Shown: one piece after another, positions 9,379-20,460 of the stretch | How the letters are laid out: each line of letters begins with the position of its first letter | Numbering within the stretch: the stretch's first letter is position 1 | DNA from: G965216255 sp965216255 | GTDB lineage: Bacteria; Bacteroidota; Rhodothermia; Rhodothermales; Bin80 | Assembly: GCA_965216255.1 (NCBI GenBank) | Contig: OZ244148.1 | Coordinates: forward strand, 4,278,001 to 4,342,000 | Direction of reading: 5' to 3' | Length of the DNA: 64,000 nt | Made by a program: the position numbers and the translations under genes | The notes under the pieces: model-generated | What the model saw: only the letters and a program-made list of their open reading frames with translations | Told to the model about the DNA's origin: nothing | Database searches by the model: none

Positions 9379-12038
9379 ATGACAGCCCCGCCGAGTCTTC
9401 TAGCGACAGGATGGACCCGTATCGACAAGTTGCTTGGTGGGCTGGCTGTATTCGGAGTGATCCTATACGTATTGGTGTTGCCCGCGCAGCATCCTGATGC
9501 GGCGGCCAGTTATACCCTGGGTGAAGCGGCGGCCGTTGAATCCGCGCGTGTCTTCCTGGCCGAGAGCGGTTACGTTGTTGAAGAGGGAGATGCCACCATC
9601 TCTCTGCGCCGCCAGACAACTCTGTTGAACGCGCTCCAGAAGGAGTTTGGGCGCCGCGAGACAATCCGGCTTCTGCAGGATGACGAGGCCGATGGCCGGA
9701 TCCCTGCTTATTACTGGAGAGTGCAATTTATGGCGGACACCGGCGGCAGGAACGCCAGACGGAATTCGATGTCAACCTCACCAGCAGAGGTCTCGTCTGG
9801 AGCTTCGACAATCGGCAAACCGGCTCCGATGGACAGGCATCCAATCGCTGGGTTGACCGTGGTGCCCTGCGGGAGGTCCTAACCTCTCCAGTATCGGCAC
9901 TCGGTGAGGAAGGGATGCTGGGTGCCGCTGATCTTGGCATCTTCACCGACTCCTTGATTGTAGCGTCCTTTTCCTTTGACTCTCGAGATTCGCTCTGGCA
10001 CCGTGATCTAGCCACAGTGCAGTCCCTGGAGGCAAGCACGACGCTCGCTGCGCTGCGTCGGTATATCGAGGAGCATCCAACGGCGGCCCTCACTGTGACA
10101 CTGACACCTGCCGAGGCGGTGGCGCTGGCTCGCTATCACCTAGATCGTACGGCCTGGGACGCCAACTCCTTCCGGCTTGATTCGCTTTGGCTCGCTTAGA
10201 ACCTCTCTACGGTCGGCAGGTGCACGTTGATGCCAGGGTGTCGGTCTTAGGTGCTTTGCAGGAACTCAACGTTACCATCATTCCGGACGTAGCGGTGCAG
10301 GCAATCAGCCTCGGCCGCGTCGCGAATTTCATTAAGTTCGCCCTGATTGGATTGTTTTCGCTCGTGCTTATCGTGTCGTTTTTCCGCCGCTTGGTCGCCC
10401 GCCACATTGATTTACAATCCTTCTTGGTTGACGTGATTGTTTTTGGCCTGCTGGCAGGCGCCCTATTGGCCCTTGGAACTCTGTAGAATATATCCACCAA
10501 TACCAGCTGGCTTTTCCTGTCGAGGTTGCTGTTGATTTGGTTGATGGGAGGGATAAGTGCTGGGCTGATGCTTGGGCTGATCTCCGGTGCCGGCAATGCG
10601 TTGACGCGGTCTATCTGGGAATGGAAAGTGCGGGCATCAAGCCTGGTGCGGCTCGGATCATTCCGCAACATCGTTGTCGGGGCGGCGCTGGTGCGTGGCG
10701 TTGGACTTGGGTGTGTGCTTCTTGGGGTAAGCGCCGCGGGATTGGTAGCGCTGCCCGGTGCACGCATGTCTTTGACAACGCCTGGATTTCTCCCTGAGAC
10801 CTCCTGGTAACCGGCGCTGATGAGCATCGCACGCACCGGTCTGTTTGCCTATCTGATGCTGGCATTGCTGCTGTTGGGCCTCGGCTCGTTCGTCTATCGT
10901 TACCAAGACAAAGCACTGCCCGTCGTAGGGTCCATCATGGGGGCGATGATGCTCCTCCAGGGCCCCCCCTGGGGTTTAGCCCCGTCGAATATGCCTGGAT
11001 CATGGCGGCTTTGCTGGGGGCGTGCTGGCACTGGCATTCTGGCACTACAACTTTCTGACGTGTTTCGTAGGGCTCTTCGTGGTGGGAATATTATGGGAGC
11101 TTGACGAAGGGTGGCTCATAGCAGGGTCGCCGGTGTTGATGGATACATTGATCGCCGTACTGCTCGTCATTGGTCTCTTAGTGCTGGGAGTTCTCGGTCT
11201 GGTCAGTGGGCAGGAGGAGGAACTGTACATCCCTGCCTATATCACCGAGCTAAAGTCTCAGGAACGCCTCCAGAGCGAACTCGATATTGCCCGGCAGGTA
11301 CAGGAGTCATTCTTGCCGCACCGGATGCCCGATATGCCGGGCCTGGACATTGCCGCGTTGTGCCTGCCCGCTCTGGAGGTCGGTGGGGATTATTATGATT
11401 TCGTGGATGTTGGGCCGGGGAAGTTGGCCATTGTCGTCGGAGATGTCAGTGGCAAGGGGACGCAGGCGGCCTTCTACATGACCCTCACGAAGGGGATTGT
11501 GCAAACACTTAGCCGCGAAGGCCTCTCACCCGCCGCGGTGATGCGCCGCCTCAACAGGTTGTTTTGTGCGAACGCTCCACGCGGCACCTTTATCTCAATG
11601 ATCTATGGCGTCCTCGATGTTGAGGCGCGCACGTTCATCTTTGCCCGTGCCGCGCACAACCCCCTTATCCTGAAACGCTCGCCTAATCAGGAATCGAACC
11701 TGATCAAGCCCGCTGGCATGGCTATCGGTTTTGTCACCGGCCCAGCTTTCGATGAAACCATCGAGGAGCAGACGATCAACCTGGGTTTGGGTGATGTGCT
11801 GGTCTTCTATACGGACGGTATTTCAGAGGCGATGAATCAGCTCAAAGATCTCTACGGCGACGAACGGCTGGCTCGCAAAGTCGAGGGCGTTGGGCGGCGT
11901 CCGGCTACCGAGATCCTCCATGCCATTGCCGAAGACGTACACGATTTCGTCGAATCAGCCGACCGCCACGACGACATGACGATAATTGTCGTTAAGCTGA
12001 GTCAAACGGCCGCTTACGCTTCGGTGGCCTCAGCCTGA
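9379..12038 (+). pseudogene. large membrane-bound SpoIIE/RsbU-type serine phosphatase, frameshifted
   Basis: A gene of roughly 880 codons is spread over at least five consecutive frames: 9379-9882, 9915-10199, 10187-10486, 10526-10810 plus 10820-11104, and 11022-12038. The N-terminus has a transmembrane helix (GGLAVFGVILYVLVLP) and the middle several more (FIKFALIGLFSLVLIVSFF). The C-terminal frame is an intact PP2C-like SpoIIE domain: the DIARQVQESFLP linker, VGGDYYDFVDVG and VVGDVSGKG with metal-binding aspartates, GVLD, FYTDGISEAM and DRHDDMTIIVV. The family removes phosphate from anti-sigma-factor antagonists in partner-switching stress regulation. Only the last frame could give a soluble or short membrane-anchored phosphatase, so residual function is possible. 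Confidence 0.8.
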
Positions 12039-12419
12039 CAACAGGTGGTCGAGCGGCCTGATGCGGAATCGAGTCAATTACTTGTGGATTGCGCGGACAA
12101 CAGCCTGGGGGGAATAGTTAATTTTGAAGATGGAGAATAAGCTTTGTGGAGCGGGCAAGCTACCCCATTTTTAACTAAACGTATATCAATATGTGTGATA
12201 TGGTAACGTAAATGTTCAGAAGAAGGCTTCAAAGGGGAGCATTAGGGCCGCAACAATTCTTATGGCGTAATAAATGACGAAGATGGGATAGGGACGTTTA
12301 CTTCCAAGAAGCCTACGCTTGCCGCACCGCTGAATTGCACGCTCCCCGCTGTTTGGGGCGCAGTCGCAGGCCGAAAATCGGCTGCTGCGGGCAGGCGGGA
12401 TCGGTAGCCCGGGCCGCAT
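12039..12419. other. gene-free stretch
   Basis: Nothing on either strand shows coding character. The left part is AT-richer than its surroundings (12120-12240). It separates the phosphatase remnant from the tail of the minus-strand GH53 remnant. Confidence 0.5.
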
Positions 12420-13480
12420 GCCTTTGCAGTAGTGCGATTCAACGAAGCTGCCACGCCCGACCGGGCATGATCCTGATGGCTCAAGGTATATGCATACCGT
12501 CCGGCCACTAGTCCCGTTACGGATTTCTGCGTCTCGAAAAGGCCAGGCGGGCAGTAGTATCTCTCGCTGCCGCCGTCCAAGCGCATTGTATTGGGTCATC
12601 CAGGTGCAGCCCGTCGTGGGACCTGAAAGCCGGATGCGGGCGACATCCAGAACAGGATTCGGGTAAACGGTCGCTACGCAGTTCTTATTTCGTGGGTATT
12701 GGCGACCGGTTTACCGCTGGCCGCCCAGTACGGCTGCTGCTGGCAGTACTCTTCCGGTGTTGTCGAATAGTGCCAGGTTTTCCCACGGCGAGCCAATTTC
12801 GGGCGCTGCAACGTAGTCCGGTGACCAGTAGCAGAGGCCGCGGGCGCTTTCGGCTTGCAATTCTTCGGTGATGCCCGTCAAGAAGCCAGCGTGTTCCTCC
12901 GGTGTAGCGGGAAATCCTGGCAATAGAAGCTCCGGCAGACCTACAATATTGGTATGGTTATCAAATCATCTGAGCGTCCGCGGATAGGCCGTCTCCGCAA
13001 AGAAAATTGGTTGTGTATACCAACTACGGAGTTGCTCCAGGGTAGATCCAAAATTGGAGAGTGACCTATGCCGCCGCGGATAGTAGGGGAGACCCAACAG
13101 ATCGACCGGGAAATCCTCCGCGCTGAAGTGATCAAAGAACCATTGTGCACGCTCCGGACTGCCGCCACGATCGATATGGAACAGGATAGCTGGTCGTTCA
13201 CCGCCTGCCGTCCGGATGCCTTCGGTGGGGCTGTCCAAAGTTGTGCGAGCGTGTTCCGCTGCGCGGGCGTACCAAATGAGCCCCCTACTAGCCCGTCGTC
13301 CCAAAGCCGGCCCGACGTTATCTCGTTGCCGACCCGAACGATTTCAGGCGTGGCGACCCGAGCCTGCCGCGCATACATCACGCGGGCTGTATAGGATGGC
13401 ACGCTGTCCACGGGTGCGCCAAGGGACAGAGCTTGCCAGGCAATGGGCTTGTCCTGGTGTCCCGACCCATGTTTACCATT
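12420..13480 (-). pseudogene. GH53 endo-beta-1,4-galactanase with T9SS sorting tail, truncated and frameshifted
   Basis: Reading leftwards, one frame gives IAWQALSLGAPVDSVPSYT then ATPEIVRVGNEITSGRLWDDG, where the NE pair is the GH53 acid/base signature. The frame shifts near 13305 to AILFHIDRGGSPERAQWFFD, LLGLPYYPRRHRSLSNF and IFFAETAYPRT, which carries the nucleophile glutamate strand. It shifts again to ARGLCYWSPDYVA and SPWENLALFD. Beyond 12711 the segment VYPNPVLDVARIRLSGP, then MTQYNALGRR, is a T9SS type A sorting domain, also shifted. GH53 enzymes cut arabinogalactan or galactan side chains, and the tail marks cell-surface export. The N-terminal half is missing next to the IS1634-type insertion. 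Confidence 0.8.
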
Positions 13481-13512
13481 TCGTTTCATAACGGACTGTA
13501 ATCTAGAGACAT

Positions 13513-15440
13513 GAGAATTGTTCTGGCACAACAAATGGCCGCCAAGTAAGGTTTTATGCCTTAGGTCATATGATCGTCTTTTGCATGGCCAGGGGCAGTG
13601 GATCGATGCACAAGGCATCGTAAATGGCCCTTAGTTCCATATCCGGCTGCGAGCTGGTGCGGACGTGGAGTGTGCGTGCGTCCTTGCGCTCGAAGGTGCT
13701 GGTCGTGCGAACCTGACGACGAAGGATCCTCCTGAGTGTCGTCCAGCTGAAGCGTAGTCCTTTCTGGCGCAGACGCGTACGAATCACCTGCACCAACTGG
13801 TAAGCCAGGACCGTGATGAATAGATGGCCCTCCGCGCGCCGGCCTGTGGAGTGATAGATCGGTCGCAGTCCGAGTTCCGACTTCAGGGACCGGAACACCG
13901 CTTCCAGATCGGTCAGCATCACATACGTGCGCCAGGGCTCTTCCGCGGTGAACTCCATCTCGTTGCTGCGCAGGCAATAGGCGCCCGGATCGCTCATCAA
14001 CGCGGGTGCTTTCGGCGTCTTTGTCCACGTGATGGACTGGGCCCGCTTGCCGTCCTCATCCGTCTCCACTTCTATCTCGTAATGCTGTCCGATGCCGCTG
14101 AAGCTCTGCTTCAATCGGCCGATACGTTCCCTTATGAGGTCGATGCGCTTTTGCGTCTTCGGCCGGGCAAGCCGATCGGAAAGCTTGCCGAGGGCCTCCT
14201 CGAATCTTTCCGCTTTCTGCCTCATCTTGGCCTCTTCCTTCGCCATGCGGGACCGGGATCGGCAACAGAGCCGCACCTCGTCGTCTGCCTCCTCCCGGTA
14301 CACCTCGACGTCACTGCCCGAGGCCGTCTGAAGAGCCTCGGCCTGCTGCTCATCAAAATGCTTCCTGCGCTCTCTTGATACCACGATGTAGCGGTAGCCC
14401 TCCTTATGCAGCCAGTCTATGCGGTCCTGTGTGGCAATGCCCCGGTCCATCACCACACGTGCGTCCCTGGGCGTCTCCAGGGACTCCAGCATCTCCTTGA
14501 GCGTGGACGCTTCGTTTACGTTGCCCTTGAAGATCTGGCTACGACGCACGAACCCGCTGCCGCGCGTTACAAGAGCCAGCGTAAGCAGCACGCAGTCACT
14601 GCGACGCTCCTTCGAGCGTCCGTATTTGGCCTTGTCGATGCTCTTGCCACTGCCTTCCAGGAAGCTGCCCTTCAGATCATAGAGCGCGATCGTGGGCTCC
14701 AGATCAAACAGGTCCAGCGCCCGTGCAAAGAGGTGGTCCTCTATGGCCTTGCGGTGTTTGTGCAGCATGTCGCTGGCCCGGTACAGCTGCATGTCGGCCA
14801 TCTTCTCGAAGTTGCAGCCCAGAAACTCGTCCAGGCCACTGGCAGAGGCCAGCCAACGTTTCGTGGCATGTTCGCTGGCCGGCTCGGCCAGACGGCCTAT
14901 GATGGAGCCCGTGGCCGCATGCCGGAGGCCTCGTGTGATGCCAAGCTTCTCGAAGAGCTCATCCATGCCCAACTGCTCCATGGCCCAGAGCCCCACATGT
15001 TCTACGCCCACCGTGCGGGACCGGACCGTTTTGAGCGAGTGGACATCCACATGGTGCCATTCGCGCGGCGGCGTCTCGCCCTTGCCCTCGGTCACGGCTA
15101 CCGCCTTGCGCGCACTCAAAAGTTCTGCAACGCGCTGGGCCTCCTCTTCCACGCGACGGCAGCAACGCCCATGGGTACGAGCTGGCCCTTGAGCAGTGCC
15201 TCAATCCGGCTGCAGAGCGCACGCCAGTAGCGTTTGTCGATGCGGAAGTGGGCACCGAGATTGAGCAGGGTCTTCTGCCGGACCTTGCCCCCTATGCGTT
15301 CGCCGTGACAAAGGCGAAAGGAATAGTAGCGTGTAGCGTCGTCGGTGGTACGGGTAAGCGAGCGTCGGATATACATAGAGGGGAAGATAGGGCAGGAGCG
15401 TTCTGGCCGTAATATCCTCCTGTGCTATATGGCACAACAA
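13513..15440 (-). mobile_element. IS1634-family element
   Basis: Carries a single long transposase on the minus strand. The outer ends show an imperfect inverted match (AATTGTTCTGGCA near 13516-13528, and AATTGTTGTGCCA read inward from near 15437), used here to set approximate limits. It lies where the GH53 homology stops, so it probably inserted into that gene or caused a deletion there. Confidence 0.6.
13566..15376 (-). pseudogene. IS1634-family transposase with one frameshift
   Basis: The N-terminal frame starts MYIRRSLTRTTDD at 15376 and continues to about 15160. The remaining 528 codons (to 13566) follow in another frame, joined at VPMGVAAVA / VEEEAQRV. Together these make about 603 aa, typical for IS1634. 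Catalytic features are all present: TIALYDLKGSFLEG (first Asp), DARVVMDRGIATQDRIDWL (second Asp) and LEAVFRSLKSELGLRPIYH (Glu with the family's SLK-ELGLRP signature). A single-base loss near 15160 is the only lesion seen, so the copy may be recently inactivated, or the shift could be a sequencing error. Confidence 0.85.
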
Positions 15441-15585
15441 TTGCTTTCCTGGTTCTATGAATCCGAATAGTGGGGCACCTGTGGGGCCAAACACCAGAAG
15501 ATTTGGCAAAACAGGACCCACGGTGGGGCCGAATCCTCACAAAGCCGCCAAAATCCCTACCTGCGGTTATTGCCAACCCTCGGAT

Positions 15586-16110
15586 TCAGCCACCAATTGG
15601 TAAAGATGGGCCAGGCTTGCGCTTGGCAGGCGCCGGCTCCTTCGCAGCAGGGCGCTCGCGAGCCTGAATGGCCGTCGAATCACGTGAGATATGCCCAACT
15701 ACCTCATCCTCGTAGCACGATTCGATCAGCGCACGATGCATCTGATCGGGCAGACTAGTCACGGCAAACTCTGCGAATGCGCATGAATAGGTCGCCTCGC
15801 TTGGAACCTGGTCTTGACGTTGCCACCCACACAGGCGGCGCAGCTGTGGGTCAGAGCAAATCCGGTCGATCAACGCGCGGGTCGTACCGATATTGTAGAC
15901 CGCCTTCGCAAGAAACGCCCGCGCAAGCGCCGCACGATCCTGCGCCCGCGCGCTGCCGTGGGATCGCTGCGCAGATAGCACTCAATGCGAACGATATCCA
16001 ACACGTTCAGAAGCTTCGTCTGCAGCTCGGTCAAAGGACCGAGCAACTCCTCCGCGCAGCAGAAGAGTTGCCTTTGGTGGCTTATCCAAGAACACAGTAT
16101 CTTCCTTCCA
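15586..16110 (-). pseudogene. DUF772-type (IS5/IS1182-like) transposase N-terminal relic
   Basis: Two minus-strand frames join near 15960: LFCCAEELLGPLTELQTKLL, then NVLDIVRIECYLRSD, followed by ALARAFLAKAVYNIGTTRAL with CSDPQLRRLCGW and SEATYSCAFAEFA. This is the DUF772 helical N-terminal domain of IS4/IS5/IS1182-like transposases. The product then reads into HISRDSTAIQARERP, the first catalytic aspartate region, and stops soon after, so the catalytic core is missing. Confidence 0.65.
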
Positions 16111-16261
16111 GGGGACATGGCTGCCTCCGTTGTCTTAGAGATATGTGACACCTCTGAAGATACCGAAATCGGAGGCGCCAGTCCCCTATCTCCCCCGACT
16201 GCAAAGGGGCAAACCGCTTGTCTGGTGGGTTTTTGCAAGAGGCTCATCAGAAGTATAATAT

Positions 16262-18847
16262 ATGTCATTGGCTAGTACCTTCATCCACAGGCCGTTAGCA
16301 GGAACGGTAGTCCACACCCGCAACAAGCCTGCGGCAGCGCTCCTCGTGCTTGTCTTGACTCTCGCGTACGGATCCGAGACCAGGGCACAAGTCGGCTACT
16401 GCACTCCCGCACTCGGAGAAGCATACCTGGACGCCAACAACGTCCGGGCGCGCATTCTTAACAATGGCAACCTTTTTTGGAGAGGCGACCCAAGCGTGTA
16501 TGAAGTGCCAGACGGTGATGGCACACACGCGGTCTATACATCCGGCATCTGGGTCGGAGGCTATGTTGGCGGCCAATTGCGCGTGGCCGCGGCCCGATAC
16601 GTTAATTTCCAGTTCTGGGCAGGACCACTGGACGATGACGCTGCGCCTCCTGCGAACTGCCGTGAATACGACCGTCTATTCAAGGTAAGCGTGGACGATA
16701 TCGAGGAATATGAAGCAACCGGTGCGGCAACCCAGGACATGCTCGACTGGCCGACCGGACTGGGTGCACCCACGCTGGCGCCGCCCGGCAACGGATTGGA
16801 CGACGACGGTGATGGCACCGTGGATGAGGAAGGCGAAGAGGTGCCCTTTGACATCGGCGTGCCGCTCATGCAGCGCGTAAACCGGAAGATTGATCTGGTG
16901 GCAGGAGAGCGTCCTGCCCTCCTTGGCGACCAGTCCATCTGGTGGATCATGAATGACCGGGGCAATGAGCACCGTGCGGATGGCTCCGATACGCCGCCGA
17001 TCGGCCTCGAAGTACATGCAATGGCTTTTGCCTTCAATACAGACGGTGACCTTGGCAACACGACGTTTTACAAGTACAACCTCTACCTGAAGGGGACAGG
17101 GCCGGCCACGGACATGTACATCGGCCTGTTTTCGGATCCAGACCTTGGCAACTACAAGGATGACTGGGTCGGATCCGATACTGTCCGCAGCATGGGCTTT
17201 GTCTGGAATGCAGACAATGACGATGAGGGTAGCGACGGATACGGCGTTCCTCCGGCGCTCGGATATGACTTCTTGCAAGGCCCGCTGGTCCCTTCACCCG
17301 GAGACACGGCCTATGTAAGCGGAGAGCCGCGTCCAGATTCCCGGAATCTTAAGATGACGGGCTTTGTCTATTTTAACAACCTCATTGACAGCACAGACGC
17401 CACTGGGGATCCGCGAAACGGAGAAGGATACTATAACTACCTGTCCGGTAAATGGAGGGACGGCCAGCCCATCACGTTTGGTGGCAACGGCCGTGACTTT
17501 TCCAACGACCCTGCGCACTTTATCTTTCCCGGAGACCCGGGTGAAAGCAACGCAGCGTGCCAGTACTGGTCCGAGTGCAACTCCGATGGACTGGGTACGA
17601 ACATCAGGCCGTCGGATCGAAGATTTGTCATGTCCAGCGGACCCTTTACGATGAATCCCGGGGAGGTCCAGCAAATCGTGTTCGGAATCATTTGGGCCCG
17701 GGGCAGGGACAATTTTGATTCCGTTCAGGAACTAAAGCGCGCGGACGACGCCGTGCAGGGTGCGTACGACATCCAATTTCGTCACTTGTCGGCGAAAACC
17801 GAGTTTACAGACTTCCTGACAGTTGCCAATGCTGCAGGACGACTGGACCCGCCGGAACCGGCATCTCTGCCTTCGGCAGGTTTCCCGTCGTCTCTGGGAC
17901 TCGGGGCCCCTTCCCGTGGCAGGCAGCAGCAAGACAGCAATGCCCGGTGGATTTTCAGTGCCGGAGCTTCGCATGGGAGCTTCGGCCCCGTATGGGATAA
18001 AGACTCCTTTCTGGGCCGCGCGACGCGCCTGGGGGAAACGCTTGCCAATCTCGGCACGAACGATTACGAAATGCGCTTCACAGACCGATGCAGCAATGGC
18101 ATCGATGGCAGCATTGAACCGACAGACTGTCTGGGCTGGCGTCGCTACTCTGATGGAGCCCTGATCGAGGTTCCCTTTGAACTCTGGGACATCGGCGCCG
18201 GGACCCCGGATGACGAGAATGATGACATCCGATTGGTCCCGGGCATATGTGACACCGGCACGTGCCAGGGAGGAGCCGTGCACGGCGTATTTGATATCGG
18301 CCGGGATCACCCTGTCTCGGACGACGACAATGATCCTGCCACAGATTGGATTGACTGGCTAATGCCGGAGGACATGTCCCCGGGAGCTTCCGGTTACGAG
18401 ATGTTTGTTGCCGGCGAAGCCTCGTATGCCTTCGAAATCCTTGCTCGGACAGTGCTGGTAAGCCTCGACGGCGGAGCTGCGCCTCCCTACGTATCCGACA
18501 TGCCCGAGCCGGGGACCGTATTCAGGATTGTTACAACCAATCCCGACATTACAGGCTTGGAAGACGATGTCAGCGAAGCTCCGAATGAGATTTACCTGTT
18601 GCCGAACTATCCGAATCCGTTCAATCCCCGGACCAATATCTGGTTCGCCTTGCCACGCGCCAGCCACGCCCGGGTTACCGTGTTCAATGTGTTGGCGCAG
18701 CGCGTAGCGACTCTTGTGGATGGACACCTAGCAGGAGGATTCCATTCTGTCCGCTTTGAAGCCGACGGCCTCGCGTCGGGCCTTTATTTCTACCACCTTG
18801 AATTCCAAGGAAGCAGACTGAGTGGCAAGATGTTGCTGATGAAGTAG
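16262..18847 (+). CDS. large surface protein with T9SS type A sorting domain
   Basis: 861 aa, intact. The N-terminus has a hydrophobic signal segment (AAALLVLVLTLAYG, about residues 24-37) and a likely cleavage after RAQ. The body is acidic and beta-rich with repeated Asp/Asn/Gly-rich turns (GNGLDDDGDGTVDEEGEE), compatible with calcium binding. The last 80 residues form the sorting domain (LPNYPNPFNPRTNIWFALP, VTVFNVLAQRVATL, SGLYFYHLE, SGKMLLMK). Such proteins cross the outer membrane by T9SS and are anchored or released. No enzymatic motif is recognised. A TATAAT box with an upstream TTGCAA lies at 16254-16259, almost touching the ATG, so either the promoter is fortuitous or initiation is unusual. 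Confidence 0.8.
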   Translation: MSLASTFIHRPLAGTVVHTRNKPAAALLVLVLTLAYGSETRAQVGYCTPALGEAYLDANNVRARILNNGNLFWRGDPSVYEVPDGDGTHAVYTSGIWVGGYVGGQLRVAAARYVNFQFWAGPLDDDAAPPANCREYDRLFKVSVDDIEEYEATGAATQDMLDWPTGLGAPTLAPPGNGLDDDGDGTVDEEGEEVPFDIGVPLMQRVNRKIDLVAGERPALLGDQSIWWIMNDRGNEHRADGSDTPPIGLEVHAMAFAFNTDGDLGNTTFYKYNLYLKGTGPATDMYIGLFSDPDLGNYKDDWVGSDTVRSMGFVWNADNDDEGSDGYGVPPALGYDFLQGPLVPSPGDTAYVSGEPRPDSRNLKMTGFVYFNNLIDSTDATGDPRNGEGYYNYLSGKWRDGQPITFGGNGRDFSNDPAHFIFPGDPGESNAACQYWSECNSDGLGTNIRPSDRRFVMSSGPFTMNPGEVQQIVFGIIWARGRDNFDSVQELKRADDAVQGAYDIQFRHLSAKTEFTDFLTVANAAGRLDPPEPASLPSAGFPSSLGLGAPSRGRQQQDSNARWIFSAGASHGSFGPVWDKDSFLGRATRLGETLANLGTNDYEMRFTDRCSNGIDGSIEPTDCLGWRRYSDGALIEVPFELWDIGAGTPDDENDDIRLVPGICDTGTCQGGAVHGVFDIGRDHPVSDDDNDPATDWIDWLMPEDMSPGASGYEMFVAGEASYAFEILARTVLVSLDGGAAPPYVSDMPEPGTVFRIVTTNPDITGLEDDVSEAPNEIYLLPNYPNPFNPRTNIWFALPRASHARVTVFNVLAQRVATLVDGHLAGGFHSVRFEADGLASGLYFYHLEFQGSRLSGKMLLMK

Positions 18848-18924
18848 TGACAGGTTTTCCTGGGACTGCCCTTGCAGCATTAAAATTGGGCAATTTCGCA
18901 CCCACTGGCTTCGGAAAATTGTGG

Positions 18925-19662
18925 CCGGGATCATTACGAAGCCCTGTACGAAGGCAAGCTGGACAGGCAGGCAGAGTGGCTGGAGAGGACAGCCCGTCAG
19001 AAAGCCGCTCCGTGGAGCAGTTGCTACGGCGCAACGATGTCAGCCCGGACAGCATCCTGGAGCTGGGTTGTGGCACGGGTGCCGTACTGCGCGAACTGCA
19101 AAACAGAAGGCTGGCGAGGCACCTGTATGGCTTGGACTATTCAGAGGAGGCGATCAGACACCTGAAATCGTCGCTGCCCAGAGTGCAGTGCGCCGTGGCC
19201 GACATAACCGAAGATGTCCGGATGTTCGATCAGAGCGCCTTCGATGTCGTGCTGTGCAGCCACGTACTTGAGCATCTTGAAACCCCGCTGGCGTTTCTGC
19301 AGGCCGTAAGAAGACTTCAGTTTGATCATCTGCTGGTTGAGGTTCCCCTTGAGGACCTAGCTTTCGGCAGACTGAAAGCGGTCTTCATTGATCGAGGAAG
19401 GAATCCATCCGGGCACGTGCAATTCTTTATCCGGCGCAGCCTGCTGCAGCTTCTTAAAGCGGCACAATTTACGGTGATTGACAAAAGGCTCTATGTTCCG
19501 CTTCTGGACATGGAGACCATCAGGTTTGCCTACAGGGATAACGGACTCCCTCGGTATCTTCACAAGCTGCTGACGGAGCATATCGGACCACGCTTTGCAC
19601 CCAGGCTATGGAGCCGGTGGTACCATGCGCATTATGCTGTGCTCTGCCAGTCAACCGGGTAG
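18925..19662 (+). pseudogene. SAM-dependent methyltransferase, N-terminally frameshifted
   Basis: The class I methyltransferase core is open in the frame ending at 19662: SILELGCGTGAVLRELQ (motif I), LYGLDYSEEAI, DVVLCSHVLEHLETP (post I) and LLVEVPLED. The preceding 28 residues (DHYEALYEGKLDRQAEWLER, then TARQKA) lie in another frame and join near 19008, where one base seems lost. No start codon is obvious upstream of DHYEAL, so the true 5' end may also be gone. It resembles the Methyltransf_11/23-type enzymes found in glycan and lipid loci; the substrate is unknown. Confidence 0.6.
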
Positions 19663-20460
19663 CTTTGCCTGACCCGGCCCAAACAGGGGTGAAAGGCCAA
19701 TAGGATGGAATTCCGTGCCGAAAGAGAAGCGCTGCTAAACTTTAACCAGATCGAATCGCACATTCCACTGAAAATCGCTACGCTGGTCTCTATCAGGTGT
19801 GCGGCTTCGCTGCGGAGCGATATAGCGAGCAGCATGGGCCAGTGATTACGTTGTGCCTGGCCCATGCGACCCCAGGATCCCAAGGGCGTCCTATTGGCAA
19901 GCCGTTGCCCGTTTACGCGGCGCCGGCTGATTCGAGTTCATCGAGAACGGATACATCGGTGCAGCGCAGAAGCCCATCTGGGGCCGGCTGCCCAGTAGCG
20001 GTGCTCTTCAGCAGGCAAAGATTGAATACGCCAAGGAGATAGCGAAGCAATTCGCGGTGGCCAATGGGATGAGTATTTCCACTTGGCGCACCGTTTCGTG
20101 TGGTCGCTTCATCCGTCCAGTTCTGGCCTACTGGGACGAGAAGGATGCTGTCAGTGACGCTCTGTGGCGCCAATCTGCCTTGCGGCATCTTCCCCAACGT
20201 TGGAGGAGCAGAAGACAATGCCTTCCGGACCGGCCATTGCAATGGGCAAAGGCGCAAGGAGCTTTGTGTTCACTGTCTATAGCAATACGGACACCTCCTT
20301 CTAGTGTCTCTCTCGCAAGAAATGGTCCATCGCCGGGAAGACGCTGGTCGCTGCGCCGGCGCTATTGCCTGCCCGTAATCCTTGGGCAGCGCGACAATAT
20401 TCCTTCGGTGACTGCGGTAGCGCCTCTGCAGGCAAGCAGGTCTCGAATGCGGATCTCGGC
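19663..20460. other. probable decayed coding sequence, unidentified
   Basis: Several short plus-strand frames have mildly coding character, such as IEYAKEIAKQFAVANGM near 20025 and RYAGLYQVCGFAAERYSEQH near 19780, but they are in different frames with stops between. I could not identify a family. No RNA gene is apparent. Confidence 0.3.

Noticed and set aside
14406..15230. 274-aa plus-strand open frame
   Set aside because: Antisense to the IS1634 transposase, whose catalytic motifs fix the coding strand; the frame is open only because of GC-rich codon use on the opposite strand.
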